A DNA stretch of 64,000 bases from NCBI RefSeq assembly GCF_030408915.1, contig NZ_CP047654.1:2728001-2792000 (forward strand), in the 5' to 3' direction. The position numbers and the translations under genes are program-made. This document shows positions 43,242 through 54,223 of this stretch, one piece after another (position 1 is the stretch's first letter; each line of letters opens with the position of its first letter). The DNA comes from Corynebacterium guangdongense (lineage in GTDB: Bacteria > Actinomycetota > Actinomycetes > Mycobacteriales > Mycobacteriaceae). Under the pieces are notes generated by a model. It was not told where the DNA came from. It made no database searches and saw nothing but the letters and a program-made list of their open reading frames with translations.

Positions 43242-43559
43242 GGCGGCGCCCTTCTAGTTGACAGGCCGCCCCGTCAAGGTGCTCTTTCCAGGTAACGGCA
43301 AGATTGATAGCAGCAGGATTCAACCTACCGCGCACCCGGCCCCACGTCCGAATTCGGCACCCACCGAAAGTCCAGGTGAGGGGCGGGGGAACAGGACCTG
43401 CGCGCCGTGGTCAACGCAGGTCGGGAGACGGTGCCCCGGGCCCTCTCATCTCCACCTGAAGAACGCTCGGCGCAGGCGGAGCGGAATCCCGGCCAGGTCG
43501 CCGGGGAAGGCCGGGCATGGAACTGGACCAGGAAATCGCACGCCGTAGACTAAGCAGAC
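43242..43559. other. Divergent promoter region (318 bp)
   Basis: No gene is visible. The right end carries TAGACT 8 bases before the ATG of the SdpI-family gene, a good -10 for a near-leaderless mRNA. The left end should contain the symporter promoter but I see no clear -35/-10 pair. Confidence 0.5.
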
Positions 43560-44033
43560 ATGACCACCATCGTCGGCATTGTTCTTCTCCTCCTCGCTGT
43601 CATCCTCATCGTCATCGGCGCCCTGGCGGCGACGCGGAGACTCCCGGGTAACTCCCTCATCGGCATCCGGGTGGCCGAGGTCCGCAAGGACAAGGAGATC
43701 TGGGAACTCGCGCACCAGATCGCCGGTCCGTTCTGGGCCATCGGCGGCGTGTCCCTGCTCTTCGCCGGGTTCATCGCTTTCCGCGCGTCCGGTTGGGGCT
43801 GGCTCGTCCCGGTTGTTCTGGTCCTGGTCGCGGTGTTCTTCGTCGGCGCGGGAGCCAACGCGGCCGCCCGACGCGCCGCCGCCATCGACGTCGCCCGCGA
43901 GGTGGAGAAGAACAACCCGGCGACCACCCCCCCGGCGCCGAAGGTGGATCTGAACGCGCTGCGCCGGGCGGCGAACGCCAGCGACGACCAGGACGGCCCC
44001 GTCGACCCGACCACGCTGAACCCGAACAACTAG
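43560..44033 (+). CDS. SdpI-family membrane protein
   Basis: This 157-aa protein has three hydrophobic helices (TIVGIVLLLLAVILIVIGAL; PFWAIGGVSLLFAGFIAF; WLVPVVLVLVAVFFVGAG) and the SdpI/YhfL signature RRLPGNSLIGIRVAEVRKDKEIWELAHQIAG after the first. SdpI in Bacillus is an immunity protein against a killing peptide, but the short actinobacterial relatives have no proven role. The C-terminal tail is soluble and Pro/Asn-rich. It lies just upstream of the trp leader but is probably a separate unit. Confidence 0.8.
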   Translation: MTTIVGIVLLLLAVILIVIGALAATRRLPGNSLIGIRVAEVRKDKEIWELAHQIAGPFWAIGGVSLLFAGFIAFRASGWGWLVPVVLVLVAVFFVGAGANAAARRAAAIDVAREVEKNNPATTPPAPKVDLNALRRAANASDDQDGPVDPTTLNPNN

Positions 44034-44044
44034 CCACCCAACGG

Positions 44045-44073
44045 TTGCAAGTCCACTGAGGCGTTACTAAGGT
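44045..44073 (+). promoter_or_regulatory. Predicted trp promoter
   Basis: TTGCAA and TAAGGT are separated by 17 bases. Initiation about 7 bases after the -10 would fall at or just before the leader GTG at 44082, i.e. a leaderless leader peptide, as described for attenuation sites in C. glutamicum. Confidence 0.5.
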
Positions 44074-44081
44074 TGGCAAAC

Positions 44082-44129
44082 GTGATCATCAAGAGTTCCA
44101 ACCGCCAGTGGTGGTGGCGCGCCAAGTAG
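44082..44129 (+). CDS. trpL: trp operon leader peptide (15 aa)
   Basis: This 15-codon frame reads GTG-start, then IIKSSNRQWWWRAK and TAG. Three consecutive TGG codons at 44109-44117 sense charged tRNA-Trp. It precedes a stable G+C hairpin with a T-containing tail 38 bases downstream and the trp structural genes. This is the classical ribosome-mediated attenuation layout. Confidence 0.92.
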   Translation: MIIKSSNRQWWWRAK

Positions 44130-44167
44130 GGCGAGCCACTCTTGTTTGCATCCTCGATAAACACAGC

Positions 44168-44208
44168 AGGCCCGCCGCTTCGAACCCCGAAGCCTCGCGG
44201 GCCTTATT
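44168..44208 (+). promoter_or_regulatory. trp attenuator terminator
   Basis: AGGCCCGC (44168) pairs with GCGGGCCT (ending 44204), enclosing an inner stem GCTTCG / CGAAGC with a five-base loop; TTATTC follows. When tryptophan is plentiful the ribosome passes trpL and this terminator should form. Confidence 0.8.
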
Positions 44209-44385
44209 CAGGTCCACACCCGGAAAGGCCACCAGCCTGGAGGGCGCGAGAACTCGGTGGGGAAGAAGCCAGCAGCCTCTCTAATCCCGATACTGCCAAT
44301 CGCGACCCCACGTCGCTCGACGTTGAAAGGTGAAGGTGACCCTCTTGCAGCACCTGGACCCACCGCTAGCCCCCAGGGGGCGGCC

Positions 44386-45960
44386 ATGACCGCCGCTTCC
44401 CCCCACATCATCTCCACCCCGGTGCGCTACCACGAGGACGCCTCCGGCCTTTTCGCCCATGTCGGCGGCACGGCGGCCACGGACACCCTCCTGCTGGAAT
44501 CCGCGGACATCACCACCCGCAGCGGCGTGAACTCGGTGGCGGTGCTCTCCGCCTCGCTGCGGGTCACCTGCACCGGGCGCACGGTCACCGTGGAGCCGCT
44601 CACGGAGTCCGGCGTCATCTTCGCCGCGGATCTCGCGGATCGACTCAGCGACTACGCGGTGGGCGAGAACACCTACGAGTTCCCCGTCTCCACGAAGATC
44701 GACGAGCGGGAACGCCTGACCGACGTCTCCAGCGTCGCCGTGCTGCGCGCGCTGACCACGGAAGCCGCCTACCGCGCCGAGAACGACGCCCTGCCGATGC
44801 TGGTGGGGGGCATCGCCTACGACTACCTCGAGACTTTCGAGGAACTTCCGGCGGTGCAGCCGAGCGCCAACACCTACCCGGACTACCAGTTCCTGCTGGC
44901 CGAGGTGGTGCTCTCCATCGACCACCAGACCGCCACGGCGCGCCTCGACGCGGTGGACGCCGTCGACGCCGGATCCGGCGTTGCGGAGAAGGTCCGGGCC
45001 CTGGCCGCGACCATCGAGTCCGTCGAGACCGCCGACTTCGACAAGCATCCCAGCGTCGACAAGCATGACGGCGAACTGGAGGTGACCGCCGACATTCCGG
45101 ACGAGGAGTATCGCGCCCAGGTGGAGAACCTGAAGGGCAACATCTACAACGGCGACATCTACCAGGTCGTCCCGGCGCGAACCTTCACCGCGCAGTGCCC
45201 CGACGCCTTCGCCGCTTATCGACGCCTGCGCGAGATCAACCCGAGCCCGTACATGTTCTACACGCGCGGCCTCGACGTCAACGGCGAGGTCTACGAACTC
45301 TTCGGCGCCTCGCCGGAGTCGAACCTCAAGTTCGACGCCGAGACCCGCCGGATCGAGATGTACCCCATCGCCGGCACCCGCCCGCGCGGGATGAACCCTG
45401 ACGGCACCATCAACGACGAGCTCGACATCCGCATGGAGCTCGAACTGCGCACCGACGCCAAGGAAATCGCCGAGCACACCATGCTCGTCGACCTGGCCCG
45501 CAACGATCTCGCCCGCGTCGCCGTTCCGGGCACCCGGCGCGTCGCCGATCTGCTGCAGGTCGACCGCTACTCCCGCGTCATGCACCTGGTCTCCCGGGTC
45601 ACCGCGCAGCTGCACCCGGACCTCGACGCGCTGGACGCGTACCGTGCCTGCATGAACATGGGCACCCTGACCGGCGCCCCGAAGCTGAAGGCGATGGAGC
45701 TGCTGCGGGGCGCCGAGAAGCGTCGCCGCGGCTCCTACGGCGGCGCCATCGGCTACCTCAAGGGCACCGGCGACATGGACACGTGCATCGTCATCCGCTC
45801 CGCCTACGTCAGTGGGGGAGTGGCCGCCGTGCAGGCGGGCGCGGGGGTCGTCCGCGACTCCAACCCGCAGGCGGAGGCCGACGAGACCCTGCACAAGGCC
45901 TACGCCGCACTCAACGCCCTCGCCCTGGCGCAGGGCAAGGACCTGAAGGTGGTGCGCTGA
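44386..45960 (+). CDS. trpE: Anthranilate synthase component I
   Basis: TrpE converts chorismate and ammonia (from TrpG) to anthranilate, the first step of tryptophan synthesis. ATG 44386 (MTAASPHIISTPVRYHEDASGLFAH, 524 aa) aligns with the C. glutamicum protein start. The tryptophan feedback site LLESADITTR is intact, and the catalytic domain has PYMFYTRGLD, GASPESNLKF, YPIAGTRPRG, DELDIRMELELRTDAKEIAEHTMLVDLARNDL and GAPKLKAMELL. Feedback inhibition should be normal. The stop TGA overlaps the trpG ATG by one base. Confidence 0.98.
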   Translation: MTAASPHIISTPVRYHEDASGLFAHVGGTAATDTLLLESADITTRSGVNSVAVLSASLRVTCTGRTVTVEPLTESGVIFAADLADRLSDYAVGENTYEFPVSTKIDERERLTDVSSVAVLRALTTEAAYRAENDALPMLVGGIAYDYLETFEELPAVQPSANTYPDYQFLLAEVVLSIDHQTATARLDAVDAVDAGSGVAEKVRALAATIESVETADFDKHPSVDKHDGELEVTADIPDEEYRAQVENLKGNIYNGDIYQVVPARTFTAQCPDAFAAYRRLREINPSPYMFYTRGLDVNGEVYELFGASPESNLKFDAETRRIEMYPIAGTRPRGMNPDGTINDELDIRMELELRTDAKEIAEHTMLVDLARNDLARVAVPGTRRVADLLQVDRYSRVMHLVSRVTAQLHPDLDALDAYRACMNMGTLTGAPKLKAMELLRGAEKRRRGSYGGAIGYLKGTGDMDTCIVIRSAYVSGGVAAVQAGAGVVRDSNPQAEADETLHKAYAALNALALAQGKDLKVVR

Positions 45961-46595
45961 TGGCCAGGATCATTCTCATCGACAATCACGACAGCTTCGT
46001 CTACAACCTCGTCGACGCGTTGTCGGCGACCGGGCACGAGTTCCTCGTTTACCGCAACACGGTCGACGTCGACACGGTGCTGGCGGCCCAGCCGGACCTC
46101 ATCATCCTCTCGCCGGGTCCCTCGCACCCCCGAGAGGCCGGGCACATGATGGAGCTCATCGACCGTGCCTACGGCCGTGTCCCGATGCTCGGCATCTGCC
46201 TCGGATTCCAGGCCCTGGTGGAGCACTTCGGCGGCGACGTACGTCCCTGTGGGCCGGTCCACGGCTCCTCGGTCGCCATGACGCTCACCGACGCCGGCGT
46301 CGGCCACCCCCTCTTCGAGGGTCTGACCGTCGACTCCTCGCCGGACCAGCCGGAGGTGATCGGCCGCCTCGTTCCGGTGGCCCGCTACCATTCCCTCGGT
46401 TCGACCGAGGCCCCGGCGCCGCTGCAGGCGCTGGCGACGACACCGACCGACGTCGGTGACGTCGTGATGGCGGCCCAGGCCCGCGACGGGGAGCGGGTCA
46501 CGGCCATCGGCCTGCAGTTCCACCCGGAGTCGATTCTCACCCCGGGCGGACCGATCATGCTCACCCGTTGCCTTGACCTTCTATTGAAGAAATAG
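45960..46595 (+). CDS. trpG: Anthranilate synthase component II (glutamine amidotransferase)
   Basis: TrpG hydrolyses glutamine and passes ammonia to TrpE. The 211-aa class I amidotransferase has IDNHDSFVYNLVDAL, SPGPSHPREAG, the catalytic Cys in GICLGFQAL and the catalytic His-Glu in QFHPES. It is translationally coupled to trpE (TGATG). It ends 26 bp before trpD and is not fused to it, unlike the enterobacterial TrpGD. Confidence 0.97.
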   Translation: MARIILIDNHDSFVYNLVDALSATGHEFLVYRNTVDVDTVLAAQPDLIILSPGPSHPREAGHMMELIDRAYGRVPMLGICLGFQALVEHFGGDVRPCGPVHGSSVAMTLTDAGVGHPLFEGLTVDSSPDQPEVIGRLVPVARYHSLGSTEAPAPLQALATTPTDVGDVVMAAQARDGERVTAIGLQFHPESILTPGGPIMLTRCLDLLLKK

Positions 46596-46621
46596 CCGAA
46601 GTAAAGGATTCCTATACCGAT

Positions 46622-47650
46622 ATGACCAGCCCAGACACTCTCGACGTCCTCACCCGGTTCATCGACAACAAGGACCCCTCGGTGGAGGAGTGCATCGAGG
46701 CCTTCACCCCGCTGACCGTCGGCGAGTACGACGACGTCCACATCGCCGCCCTGCTGACCACCATCAAGACCCGCGGCGAGACCGCCAACGACCTGCTCGG
46801 CGCCGCCCGTGCCTTCCTCAAGGCCGGCCGTCCGTTCCCGATCACGGGCGCGGGAATCATGGACACCGCCGGCACCGGCGGCGACGGCAAGAATACCATC
46901 AACATCACCACCGCAGCCTCGCTCATCGCCGCCGCCGGCGGCGTGAAGATGATCAAGTGCGGCAACCGTTCCGTGTCCTCGAAGTCCGGCTCCGCCGACG
47001 TCCTCGAATCGATGAACATCCCGCTGGACCTCGACCCGGAGCGCGCGGTGCGCCAGTTCGAGGCCTCGAACTTCACCTTCCTCTTCGCCCCGGCCTACAA
47101 CCCGGCCATCGGCCACGTCCAGCCGGTGCGTCGGGCGCTGAAGTTCCCGACCATCTTCAACACCCTCGGCCCGATCCTGGCCCCGGCCCGCCCGGAGTTC
47201 CAGATCATGGGCATCGCCAACCCGAAGCAGGGTCCGGCGATCGCCGAGGTGTTCAAGGAGCTCGGCCGCACCCGCGCGCTGGTCGTCCACGGCGACGGCT
47301 CGGACGAGGTCTCCGTGACCGGCACGACCCAGGTGTGGGAACTCAACGACGGCGAGATCACCCATTACGAGCTGGAGCCTGCCGACCTCGGCGTCACCGG
47401 TTCCTACACCTTCGATGATCTCGCGGGCGGCAACGGCGAGGAGAACGCGAAGGCCATCTACGCCGTCCTCAACGGGGGCGGGGAGCCCGCCCACCGGGAC
47501 GCCATCGCCGCCTCTGCCGGCGCAATGTTCTACCTGTACGGCATGGTCGACAGCTTTGCCGCAGGCACCGAGAAAGCCAGGGGCATGCTTGACGACGGCA
47601 GCGCCGCCGCCTGGCTGCAGAAGCACGAGGAGACAGACTATGCAGACTAA
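46622..47650 (+). CDS. trpD: Anthranilate phosphoribosyltransferase
   Basis: TrpD transfers phosphoribosyl from PRPP to anthranilate. The 342-aa type III fold protein has DTAGTGGDGKNTINITTAAS (PRPP loop), the KCGNRSVSSKSGSADVLES segment, and FAPAYNPAIGHVQPVRRALKFPTIFNTLGP. The weak ribosome site AAAGGA lies about 13 bases upstream. Its last four codons overlap the start of trpC by 11 bp, implying coupled translation. Confidence 0.97.
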   Translation: MTSPDTLDVLTRFIDNKDPSVEECIEAFTPLTVGEYDDVHIAALLTTIKTRGETANDLLGAARAFLKAGRPFPITGAGIMDTAGTGGDGKNTINITTAASLIAAAGGVKMIKCGNRSVSSKSGSADVLESMNIPLDLDPERAVRQFEASNFTFLFAPAYNPAIGHVQPVRRALKFPTIFNTLGPILAPARPEFQIMGIANPKQGPAIAEVFKELGRTRALVVHGDGSDEVSVTGTTQVWELNDGEITHYELEPADLGVTGSYTFDDLAGGNGEENAKAIYAVLNGGGEPAHRDAIAASAGAMFYLYGMVDSFAAGTEKARGMLDDGSAAAWLQKHEETDYAD

Positions 47651-49085
47651 CGACATCCTTCCCACCGTTCTCGAGGGCATCGTCGAGGGTCGCCGCGGCG
47701 ACCTCGACGAGATCCGCGCCCGCATCAGCCACGTGGACCCGCAGACGCTGCCGGCCTCCACCCGTTCCCTCTACGACTCGCTCGGCGGGGGGCAGGGGCG
47801 CGGCCTCAACCGTTTCATCATGGAGTGCAAGTCCTCCTCGCCCTCACTGGGCATGATTCGTGAGCACTACGAGCCGGGCGCCATCGCCCGCGTGTACTCG
47901 CGCTACGCCGCGGGCATTTCCGTCCTGTGCGAACCGCACCGCTTCGGCGGCGACTACGACCACCTCGCCACGGTGGCGGCGTCAAGTCACCTGCCGGTGC
48001 TGTGCAAGGACTTCATCGTCGACGAGGTCCAGGTCCACGCCGCCCGCTACTTCGGTGCGGACGCCGTCCTGCTCATGCTCTCGGTGCTCAGCGACGAGGA
48101 ATACACGACGCTGCAGGACGAAGCACACCGTCTCGGCATGGACGTCCTCACCGAGGCCATCACCGAGGAGGAGGTGGAGCGGGCGCTGCGGCTGGGCGCG
48201 AAGATCCTCGGCATCAACAACCGCAACCTCCACGACCTGTCCATCGACCTCACCCGCACCGAGCGCTTGGTCAGGAACATCCCGGCCGACGTCGTCGTCC
48301 TCTCCGAGTCCGGGGTCCGCGACAACGCGACGGTCCGCGCCATCGGCGGCGTGGCCAACGGTTTCCTGGTGGGCTCCCAGCTGACCAGCCAGCCGGACAT
48401 CGATCTGGCGGCGCGCGAACTCGTCTACGGCCCGAACAAGATCTGTGGTCTGACCTCCTGGTCCGCCGCCCAGGCGGCGAAGGCCAACGGTGCGGTGTAC
48501 GGCGGCCTCATCTTCGAGGAGGCCTCCCCGCGCAATGTTTCACGTGAAACAGCCGCCGAGATCATCGGCCACGAGCAGGGCCTGAAATACGTGGCGGTCT
48601 CGCGTCGCGACGCGGGCTACGCCGAACTGCTCCAGGACGGCATCGTCGCCGTCCAGGTGCAGGCTCCGTACCAGGGCTCCATCGACGGGGAGTTCGCCCT
48701 CATCGAAAAGATCCGTGCGGAGCTGCCGGAGGGCGTCGAGCTGTGGCGCGCGATCTCCATGACCTCCCCGGAGGCCGCCGCCACCGCCGAGGCCCTGGCC
48801 GCCTCGGCGGGCGTCGATAAGCTCGTGCTTGACGCCGGCGACGGCGGCACCGGCACCACCTTCGACTGGGACACCGTCCCGGAGTCCGTCAAGGGGCGTG
48901 CCCTGCTCGCCGGCGGCCTCAACCCGGACAACGTCGACGAGGCACTGGCCGTCGGATGCCTCGGCCTCGACCTCAACTCCGGTCTCGAATACGGCCCGGA
49001 CGCGGGGGAGTGGGCCGGCCACAAGGACGCCGCCCGAGTACGTTCCGCCTTCGAATCCATCCGCAGCTTCACCCACGAGAACTAA
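47640..49085 (+). CDS. trpCF: Bifunctional IGP synthase / PRA isomerase
   Basis: This fused enzyme catalyses the isomerisation of phosphoribosylanthranilate (TrpF, C-terminal) and ring closure to indole-3-glycerol phosphate (TrpC, N-terminal). The TrpC barrel (about 1-255) shows [32 protein letters not shown] and VVLSESGV. The TrpF barrel (about 260-481) shows [28 protein letters not shown] and [10 protein letters not shown]. The fusion is usual in Corynebacterium. A perfect parS site (48537-48552) lies inside the TrpF part and encodes NVSRET. Confidence 0.97.
   Translation: MQTNDILPTVLEGIVEGRRGDLDEIRARISHVDPQTLPASTRSLYDSLGGGQGRGLNRFIMECKSSSPSLGMIREHYEPGAIARVYSRYAAGISVLCEPHRFGGDYDHLATVAASSHLPVLCKDFIVDEVQVHAARYFGADAVLLMLSVLSDEEYTTLQDEAHRLGMDVLTEAITEEEVERALRLGAKILGINNRNLHDLSIDLTRTERLVRNIPADVVVLSESGVRDNATVRAIGGVANGFLVGSQLTSQPDIDLAARELVYGPNKICGLTSWSAAQAAKANGAVYGGLIFEEASPRNVSRETAAEIIGHEQGLKYVAVSRRDAGYAELLQDGIVAVQVQAPYQGSIDGEFALIEKIRAELPEGVELWRAISMTSPEAAATAEALAASAGVDKLVLDAGDGGTGTTFDWDTVPESVKGRALLAGGLNPDNVDEALAVGCLGLDLNSGLEYGPDAGEWAGHKDAARVRSAFESIRSFTHEN
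48537..48552. promoter_or_regulatory. parS site 1 (inside trpCF)
   Basis: TGTTTCACGTGAAACA is an exact match to the ParB-binding consensus and a perfect 16-bp palindrome. It lies in coding sequence. Confidence 0.92.
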
Positions 49086-49093
49086 GGACTGAC

Positions 49094-50346
<1,253 letters not shown>

Positions 50347-50347
<1 letters not shown>

Positions 50348-51186
50348 TGTCGCGCTACGAGAAGGCTTTCGCCGCACTCAAGGAGAAGAACGAGGGCGCC
50401 TTCGTCCCGTTCTACATGCTGTCCGACCCCTCCCCGGCGGACGCCGTGGAGATCATCAGCGCCGCCGTCGAGGCCGGCGCCGACGCCCTGGAGCTGGGCG
50501 TGCCTTTCTCCGATCCGATCGCCGACGGCCCGACCGTCCAGAAGTCCCACACCCGCGCCCTCGACGGGGGAGCGACCGTGGCGATGGCCCTGGACCAGAT
50601 CCGCCAGCTGCGTGAGCGCTTCCCGGAGATCCCGATCGGCATGCTGATCTACTCCAACGTGCCCTATGTCCGCGGCCTGGAGAACTTCTACGCGGAGTTC
50701 AAGGAGGCCGGCGCCGACTCCATCCTCCTGCCGGACATCCCCGTCCGCGAGGGCAGGCCCTTCCACGACGCCGCCGTCGCGGCGGGCATCGATCCGATCT
50801 TCATCGCCCCGTACCAGGCCTCCGAGGAGACCCTCGAGGGCGTGGCCGCGATGTCGAAGGGCTACATCTACGCCGTCTCCCGTGACGGTGTGACCGGCGC
50901 CGAGAACCAGGCCTCGGTCGAGGGTCTGGACAAGGCAGTCCAGAACGTCGAGCGTTTCGGCGGCGCCCCGGTCGTCCTCGGCTTCGGCATCTCCACCCCG
51001 GAACACGTCAACGACGCCATCAGGGCGGGTGCCGCCGGCGCCATCACCGGCTCGGCGCTGGCGAAGATCGTCGACAAGTATGTCGAGTACGAGCACCCCA
51101 ACCCCGGCAGGGTCACCGACATGGCCGCCCTCAAGGCGGAGGTCACCGAGTTCGTGGCGGCCATGAAGGCTGCCACGAAGCTCTGA
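50347..51186 (+). CDS. trpA: Tryptophan synthase alpha subunit
   Basis: TrpA cleaves indole-3-glycerol phosphate to indole, which is channelled to TrpB. The 279-aa barrel has the catalytic Glu in ALELGVPFSDPIADGPTVQ, Asp in SILLPDIPVRE and the phosphate loop GFGISTPEHV. It is the last gene of the trp operon and is followed 12 bases later by a strong hairpin. Confidence 0.98.
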
Positions 51187-51198
51187 TACCGCCGCCGC

Positions 51199-51240
51199 AC
51201 CGCCCCGACATCGCCGTGATGTCGGGGCGGTCGTCCTTTC
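51199..51240 (+). terminator. trp operon terminator
   Basis: ACCGCCCCGACAT / ATGTCGGGGCGGT is a perfect 13-bp stem with a 7-base loop, followed by CGTCCTTTC. It begins 12 bases after trpA. Confidence 0.85.
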
Positions 51241-51711
51241 CCGCCGGGAACGCCCCTGGATGGAGGGGCATACTGGGATCATGGTCAGTGACGACGAGAA
51301 CAACAGGAACACGCTTCTGGCCGGCCCCGGCCGGGGTCCCGCAGGGTGGATGACGCCCTTTCACACCCATCACGCCGGCTGTCTGAACGAGCTGGTCCAT
51401 CAGGACCTGAGTGGTCGGGACTCGAGCGCTCAGGACACGGCCGGGCGGGCCCGGGAGTTAAGCGCCCCAGCCCGGCGGGCGCGGCCGGTGTCAGCCGGCG
51501 GGCGCCCGCCCGGGTGGCGCCGGGTGGATGAGACCCGAGATGGCTCCTTCGGTCGCCACGCGCTGGGCGAGGCGCCGGGGGAGGGGAGGGGGATCGTCGC
51601 CCGTCGGATCACGTTCGGCGAGACGCAGCGGAGACCATGCCGAATGGGTTCCACCCCGACCCCCGGGAGGACCCCCTCCAGCGAAGTCGCCCGGACTTCT
51701 GAGGGAGAGCT
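51241..51711. other. Gap between trp operon and ABC exporter
   Basis: About 470 bases with no gene that I can support. A plus-strand frame from ATG 51281 (MVSDDENNRNTLLAG) starts plausibly but soon becomes Arg/Gly/Pro-rich text of the kind chance GC-rich frames give, and it continues in the frame of the ABC gene's neighbour without a family match. It may be a decayed gene. Confidence 0.45.
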
Positions 51712-51727
51712 GGTTTCACGTGAAACA
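51712..51727. promoter_or_regulatory. parS site 2 (at the ABC ATPase start)
   Basis: GGTTTCACGTGAAACA differs from the consensus only at the first base. The GTG within it (51720) is the probable start codon of the ABC ATPase. Confidence 0.88.
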
Positions 51728-52625
51728 TGAACCGGTTCTCTCCGTCACCGATCTGACGGTGACCTTCGGCGACTTCCGCGCCGTCAACGGTCTCTCCCTT
51801 AACCTGTCGGAGGGGAGCATCCACGGCTTCCTCGGCCCCAACGGCTCGGGAAAATCAACGACCATCCGCACTCTCCTCGGCCTGCTCCATCCGACCTCCG
51901 GCACGGTTCGGGTGCTCGGAAAGGATCCGCGGCGGGCGCCCGAGATTCTCAAGGACGTCGGTTACGTCGCCGGCGACGTGGCTCTGTGGCCGAACCTCAC
52001 CGGGGCCGAGACCTTCCGCGCGCTCGAGTCACTGCGGGGCAGGCCCTCCAACCGCACGCGCGAGACCGAACTCATCGAGGCCTTCGACCTCGACCCCACC
52101 AAGAGGGCCAGGGAGTACTCGACGGGCAACCGGCGAAAAGTAAGTCTCGTCGCGGCGCTATCGATCGATGCCCGGGTGCTCATCCTCGACGAGCCGACGG
52201 CCGGGCTCGACCCCCTCATGGAGGAGCAGTTCATCCGGGAGACCCATCGGGCCAACGCTGCCGGGGCCTCGGTACTGCTCAGTTCCCACATTCTCAGCGA
52301 AGTTGAGCGCCTGTGCGATTACGTCACAGTGATTAAAGAGGGGAGGGTCGTCGAGAGGGGCGATCTGTCACAATTACGCCATTTTTCGGCCCACACCGTC
52401 ACCGCGACGCTGCCCGATCCTGCATCGGCCCGGCGACTGGCGGCCGCCCTCCCCAACGCCACCTCCGAGCACGACGCCCTACGGGTCACCACCCCGGTCG
52501 ACGAGGTGCCCTCCGCCCTCCGCCGGATCCTTGAGGCCGGGGGAGAGGCGATAACCTCCACGCCCGCCAGCCTGGAAAGCATATTCCTGCAGCACTATGA
52601 ATCGGGAACTGGGGGTGGGCAATAA
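51720..52625 (+). CDS. ABC exporter ATPase (drug/antibiotic type)
   Basis: This 301-aa ATPase is of the CcmA/DrrA class. Walker A is GPNGSGKSTTIRTLLGLL, the signature motif is degenerate (EYSTGNRRKVSLVAAL, with STGNR in place of LSGGQ), Walker B is VLILDEPTAGLDPL, and the switch is LLSSHILSEVERLCDYV. The preferred start is GTG 51720 inside parS, giving MKHEPVLSVTDL, with GAGGGAGAG about 10 bases upstream. The stop TAA shares a base with the permease ATG. The degenerate signature also occurs in relatives of this two-gene exporter type. Confidence 0.88.
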   Translation: MKHEPVLSVTDLTVTFGDFRAVNGLSLNLSEGSIHGFLGPNGSGKSTTIRTLLGLLHPTSGTVRVLGKDPRRAPEILKDVGYVAGDVALWPNLTGAETFRALESLRGRPSNRTRETELIEAFDLDPTKRAREYSTGNRRKVSLVAALSIDARVLILDEPTAGLDPLMEEQFIRETHRANAAGASVLLSSHILSEVERLCDYVTVIKEGRVVERGDLSQLRHFSAHTVTATLPDPASARRLAAALPNATSEHDALRVTTPVDEVPSALRRILEAGGEAITSTPASLESIFLQHYESGTGGGQ

Positions 52626-54217
52626 TGAGATCAGCCCTATCATTGGCCACGATCAATCTCCGGACTTCGCGCATCTTCATCATTGCCTGGCTGCTCCCAT
52701 TATGGGCGCTGTTGATTATTTTCCCCTTCGCCTACCAGGACTACTACCCGACGCTGGACTCCCGCCAGGAGATGCTCGGCGCCATGGCCACAAACGCGGG
52801 CACCACCGCACTCTACGGCATCATCGCCCGACCGGGAACGGTGGGCCAGGTGGTCACCTGGGAGATGGGGGCGTGGGTGGGGTTGCTCGGCTCGGTTATG
52901 AGCGTGCTCCTCTCCGTCCGTTGGCACCGCGGCAGCGAGACGACCGGCCTGGGGGAGCTGCAGCGCTCCACCGGCATCCGCCCGAGCGTTCCGCTTCTGG
53001 CGATGCTGCTCAGCTCGGCGCTGGTGGCCAGCGTCCTCGGCACCGGCTCGGCGCTCGTCCTACTGGGCGTCTCGGCCGCCATCGATGACGTCGGTGCCGC
53101 GGGCTCGCTTGCCTTCGGGGCGAGCGTCACGCTGATGTGCCTGGGTTCGGTCGTGCTCAGCCAGCTGGTGCTCCTCCTCGTCACCGACGCCTCCTCCCTG
53201 ACTCGGGTCGCGCTGTCCACCCTCGCGGCTTCCTTCATGGTCCGCGCCTACGCCGACGTCGAGAAGGTGCCCTGGCTGAACTGGCTCTCACCGCTCGGCT
53301 GGCGGGAGGTCATCAGCCCCTTCGAGCGCGACGACTGGGGCCGCGTGGGGTGGCTGCTCCTGATTGTGCTGTCGGGGGCGGCCCTCCTGGCCGCGCTCAA
53401 TTCGCGGCGGTCTTTCGCCCGCGGGCTTCTCGACGCCCGACGCCCCACCCGCACACGTGTGCGCCGTGTCCGGGGAATCGTGGGGTTGTCGGCGCTGCTC
53501 AACCTCGGCAACATCATCGGCTGGGCGGTCGCCGTCGCCATCCTGTCGGCGTTCCTCATGTCCATGTCCGGGTCCATCCAGGAACTGGTGGCGGGGGAGG
53601 GGACCACGGGCGAGATCTTCCGCGACGTGCTGGGCGGGACGGCGGTCTACGAAGCTTTCATCGGATTCATCTGCATGGTCGGCGCGATCCTCGTCACCGT
53701 CGCCGCGGTGTCGGTCGTCCACTCGGAGGCGGCCGGGGAGCGTGGCCGCACAGTCGACGTCGTCCGGGCCACCGGCGTCCGGCGCTGGGCGCCACTGGGG
53801 GGCGTTCTGGCTGTCGCGGCGGTCGCCGCGTGTGGCTGGATCGTCGTCCTGCACGGCGCGGGCGCCGCGGGTCTGGCGCTGCAGGATTCCACGGTCCCGG
53901 AGGATTACACGACTCTGGCCTGGGCGACGTGGTCGCAGTCGGGGGCGGTCGTCTTCTTTATTGGGGCAGCCACGTTCATCCTCGGCCTGTCGCCCCGGGG
54001 AGCGCTCCTCACGTGGCTGCTACTGGGGTGGTCGGCGGTCACCGCGCTGATGGGGGAAATTCTCGGGTTCCCGGACTGGCTCATCGACGCCTCCCCGTTC
54101 ACCCACACGATGACCTCCGCAGACTCGGAAGCGGGGCCGGTGCTTCTGCTCCTGGCGGCGGGCGTCGTGTCCTCGGTCGCAGGCCTGCTGAGTTCCTCCC
54201 GACGCCAGGTTCCCTGA
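52625..54217 (+). CDS. ABC exporter permease (tetronasin/polyketide type)
   Basis: This 530-aa protein has about twelve hydrophobic segments in two halves, the organisation of ABC-2 permeases annotated as polyketide antibiotic exporters. The middle contains a basic cytoplasmic stretch (RRSFARGLLDARRPTRTRVRRVRG) between halves. It pairs with the upstream ATPase through a TAATG overlap. The exported compound is unknown; self-protection against hydrophobic drugs or export of a lipid are both possible. Confidence 0.85.
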   Translation: MRSALSLATINLRTSRIFIIAWLLPLWALLIIFPFAYQDYYPTLDSRQEMLGAMATNAGTTALYGIIARPGTVGQVVTWEMGAWVGLLGSVMSVLLSVRWHRGSETTGLGELQRSTGIRPSVPLLAMLLSSALVASVLGTGSALVLLGVSAAIDDVGAAGSLAFGASVTLMCLGSVVLSQLVLLLVTDASSLTRVALSTLAASFMVRAYADVEKVPWLNWLSPLGWREVISPFERDDWGRVGWLLLIVLSGAALLAALNSRRSFARGLLDARRPTRTRVRRVRGIVGLSALLNLGNIIGWAVAVAILSAFLMSMSGSIQELVAGEGTTGEIFRDVLGGTAVYEAFIGFICMVGAILVTVAAVSVVHSEAAGERGRTVDVVRATGVRRWAPLGGVLAVAAVAACGWIVVLHGAGAAGLALQDSTVPEDYTTLAWATWSQSGAVVFFIGAATFILGLSPRGALLTWLLLGWSAVTALMGEILGFPDWLIDASPFTHTMTSADSEAGPVLLLLAAGVVSSVAGLLSSSRRQVP

Positions 54218-54223
54218 GGCATA

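Noticed and set aside
51281..51719. Possible gene on the plus strand starting MVSDDENNRNTLLAG
   Set aside because: Only the first 45 or so residues look protein-like; the rest is Arg/Gly/Pro-rich chance text, there is no ribosome site and no family resemblance. A decayed gene cannot be excluded.
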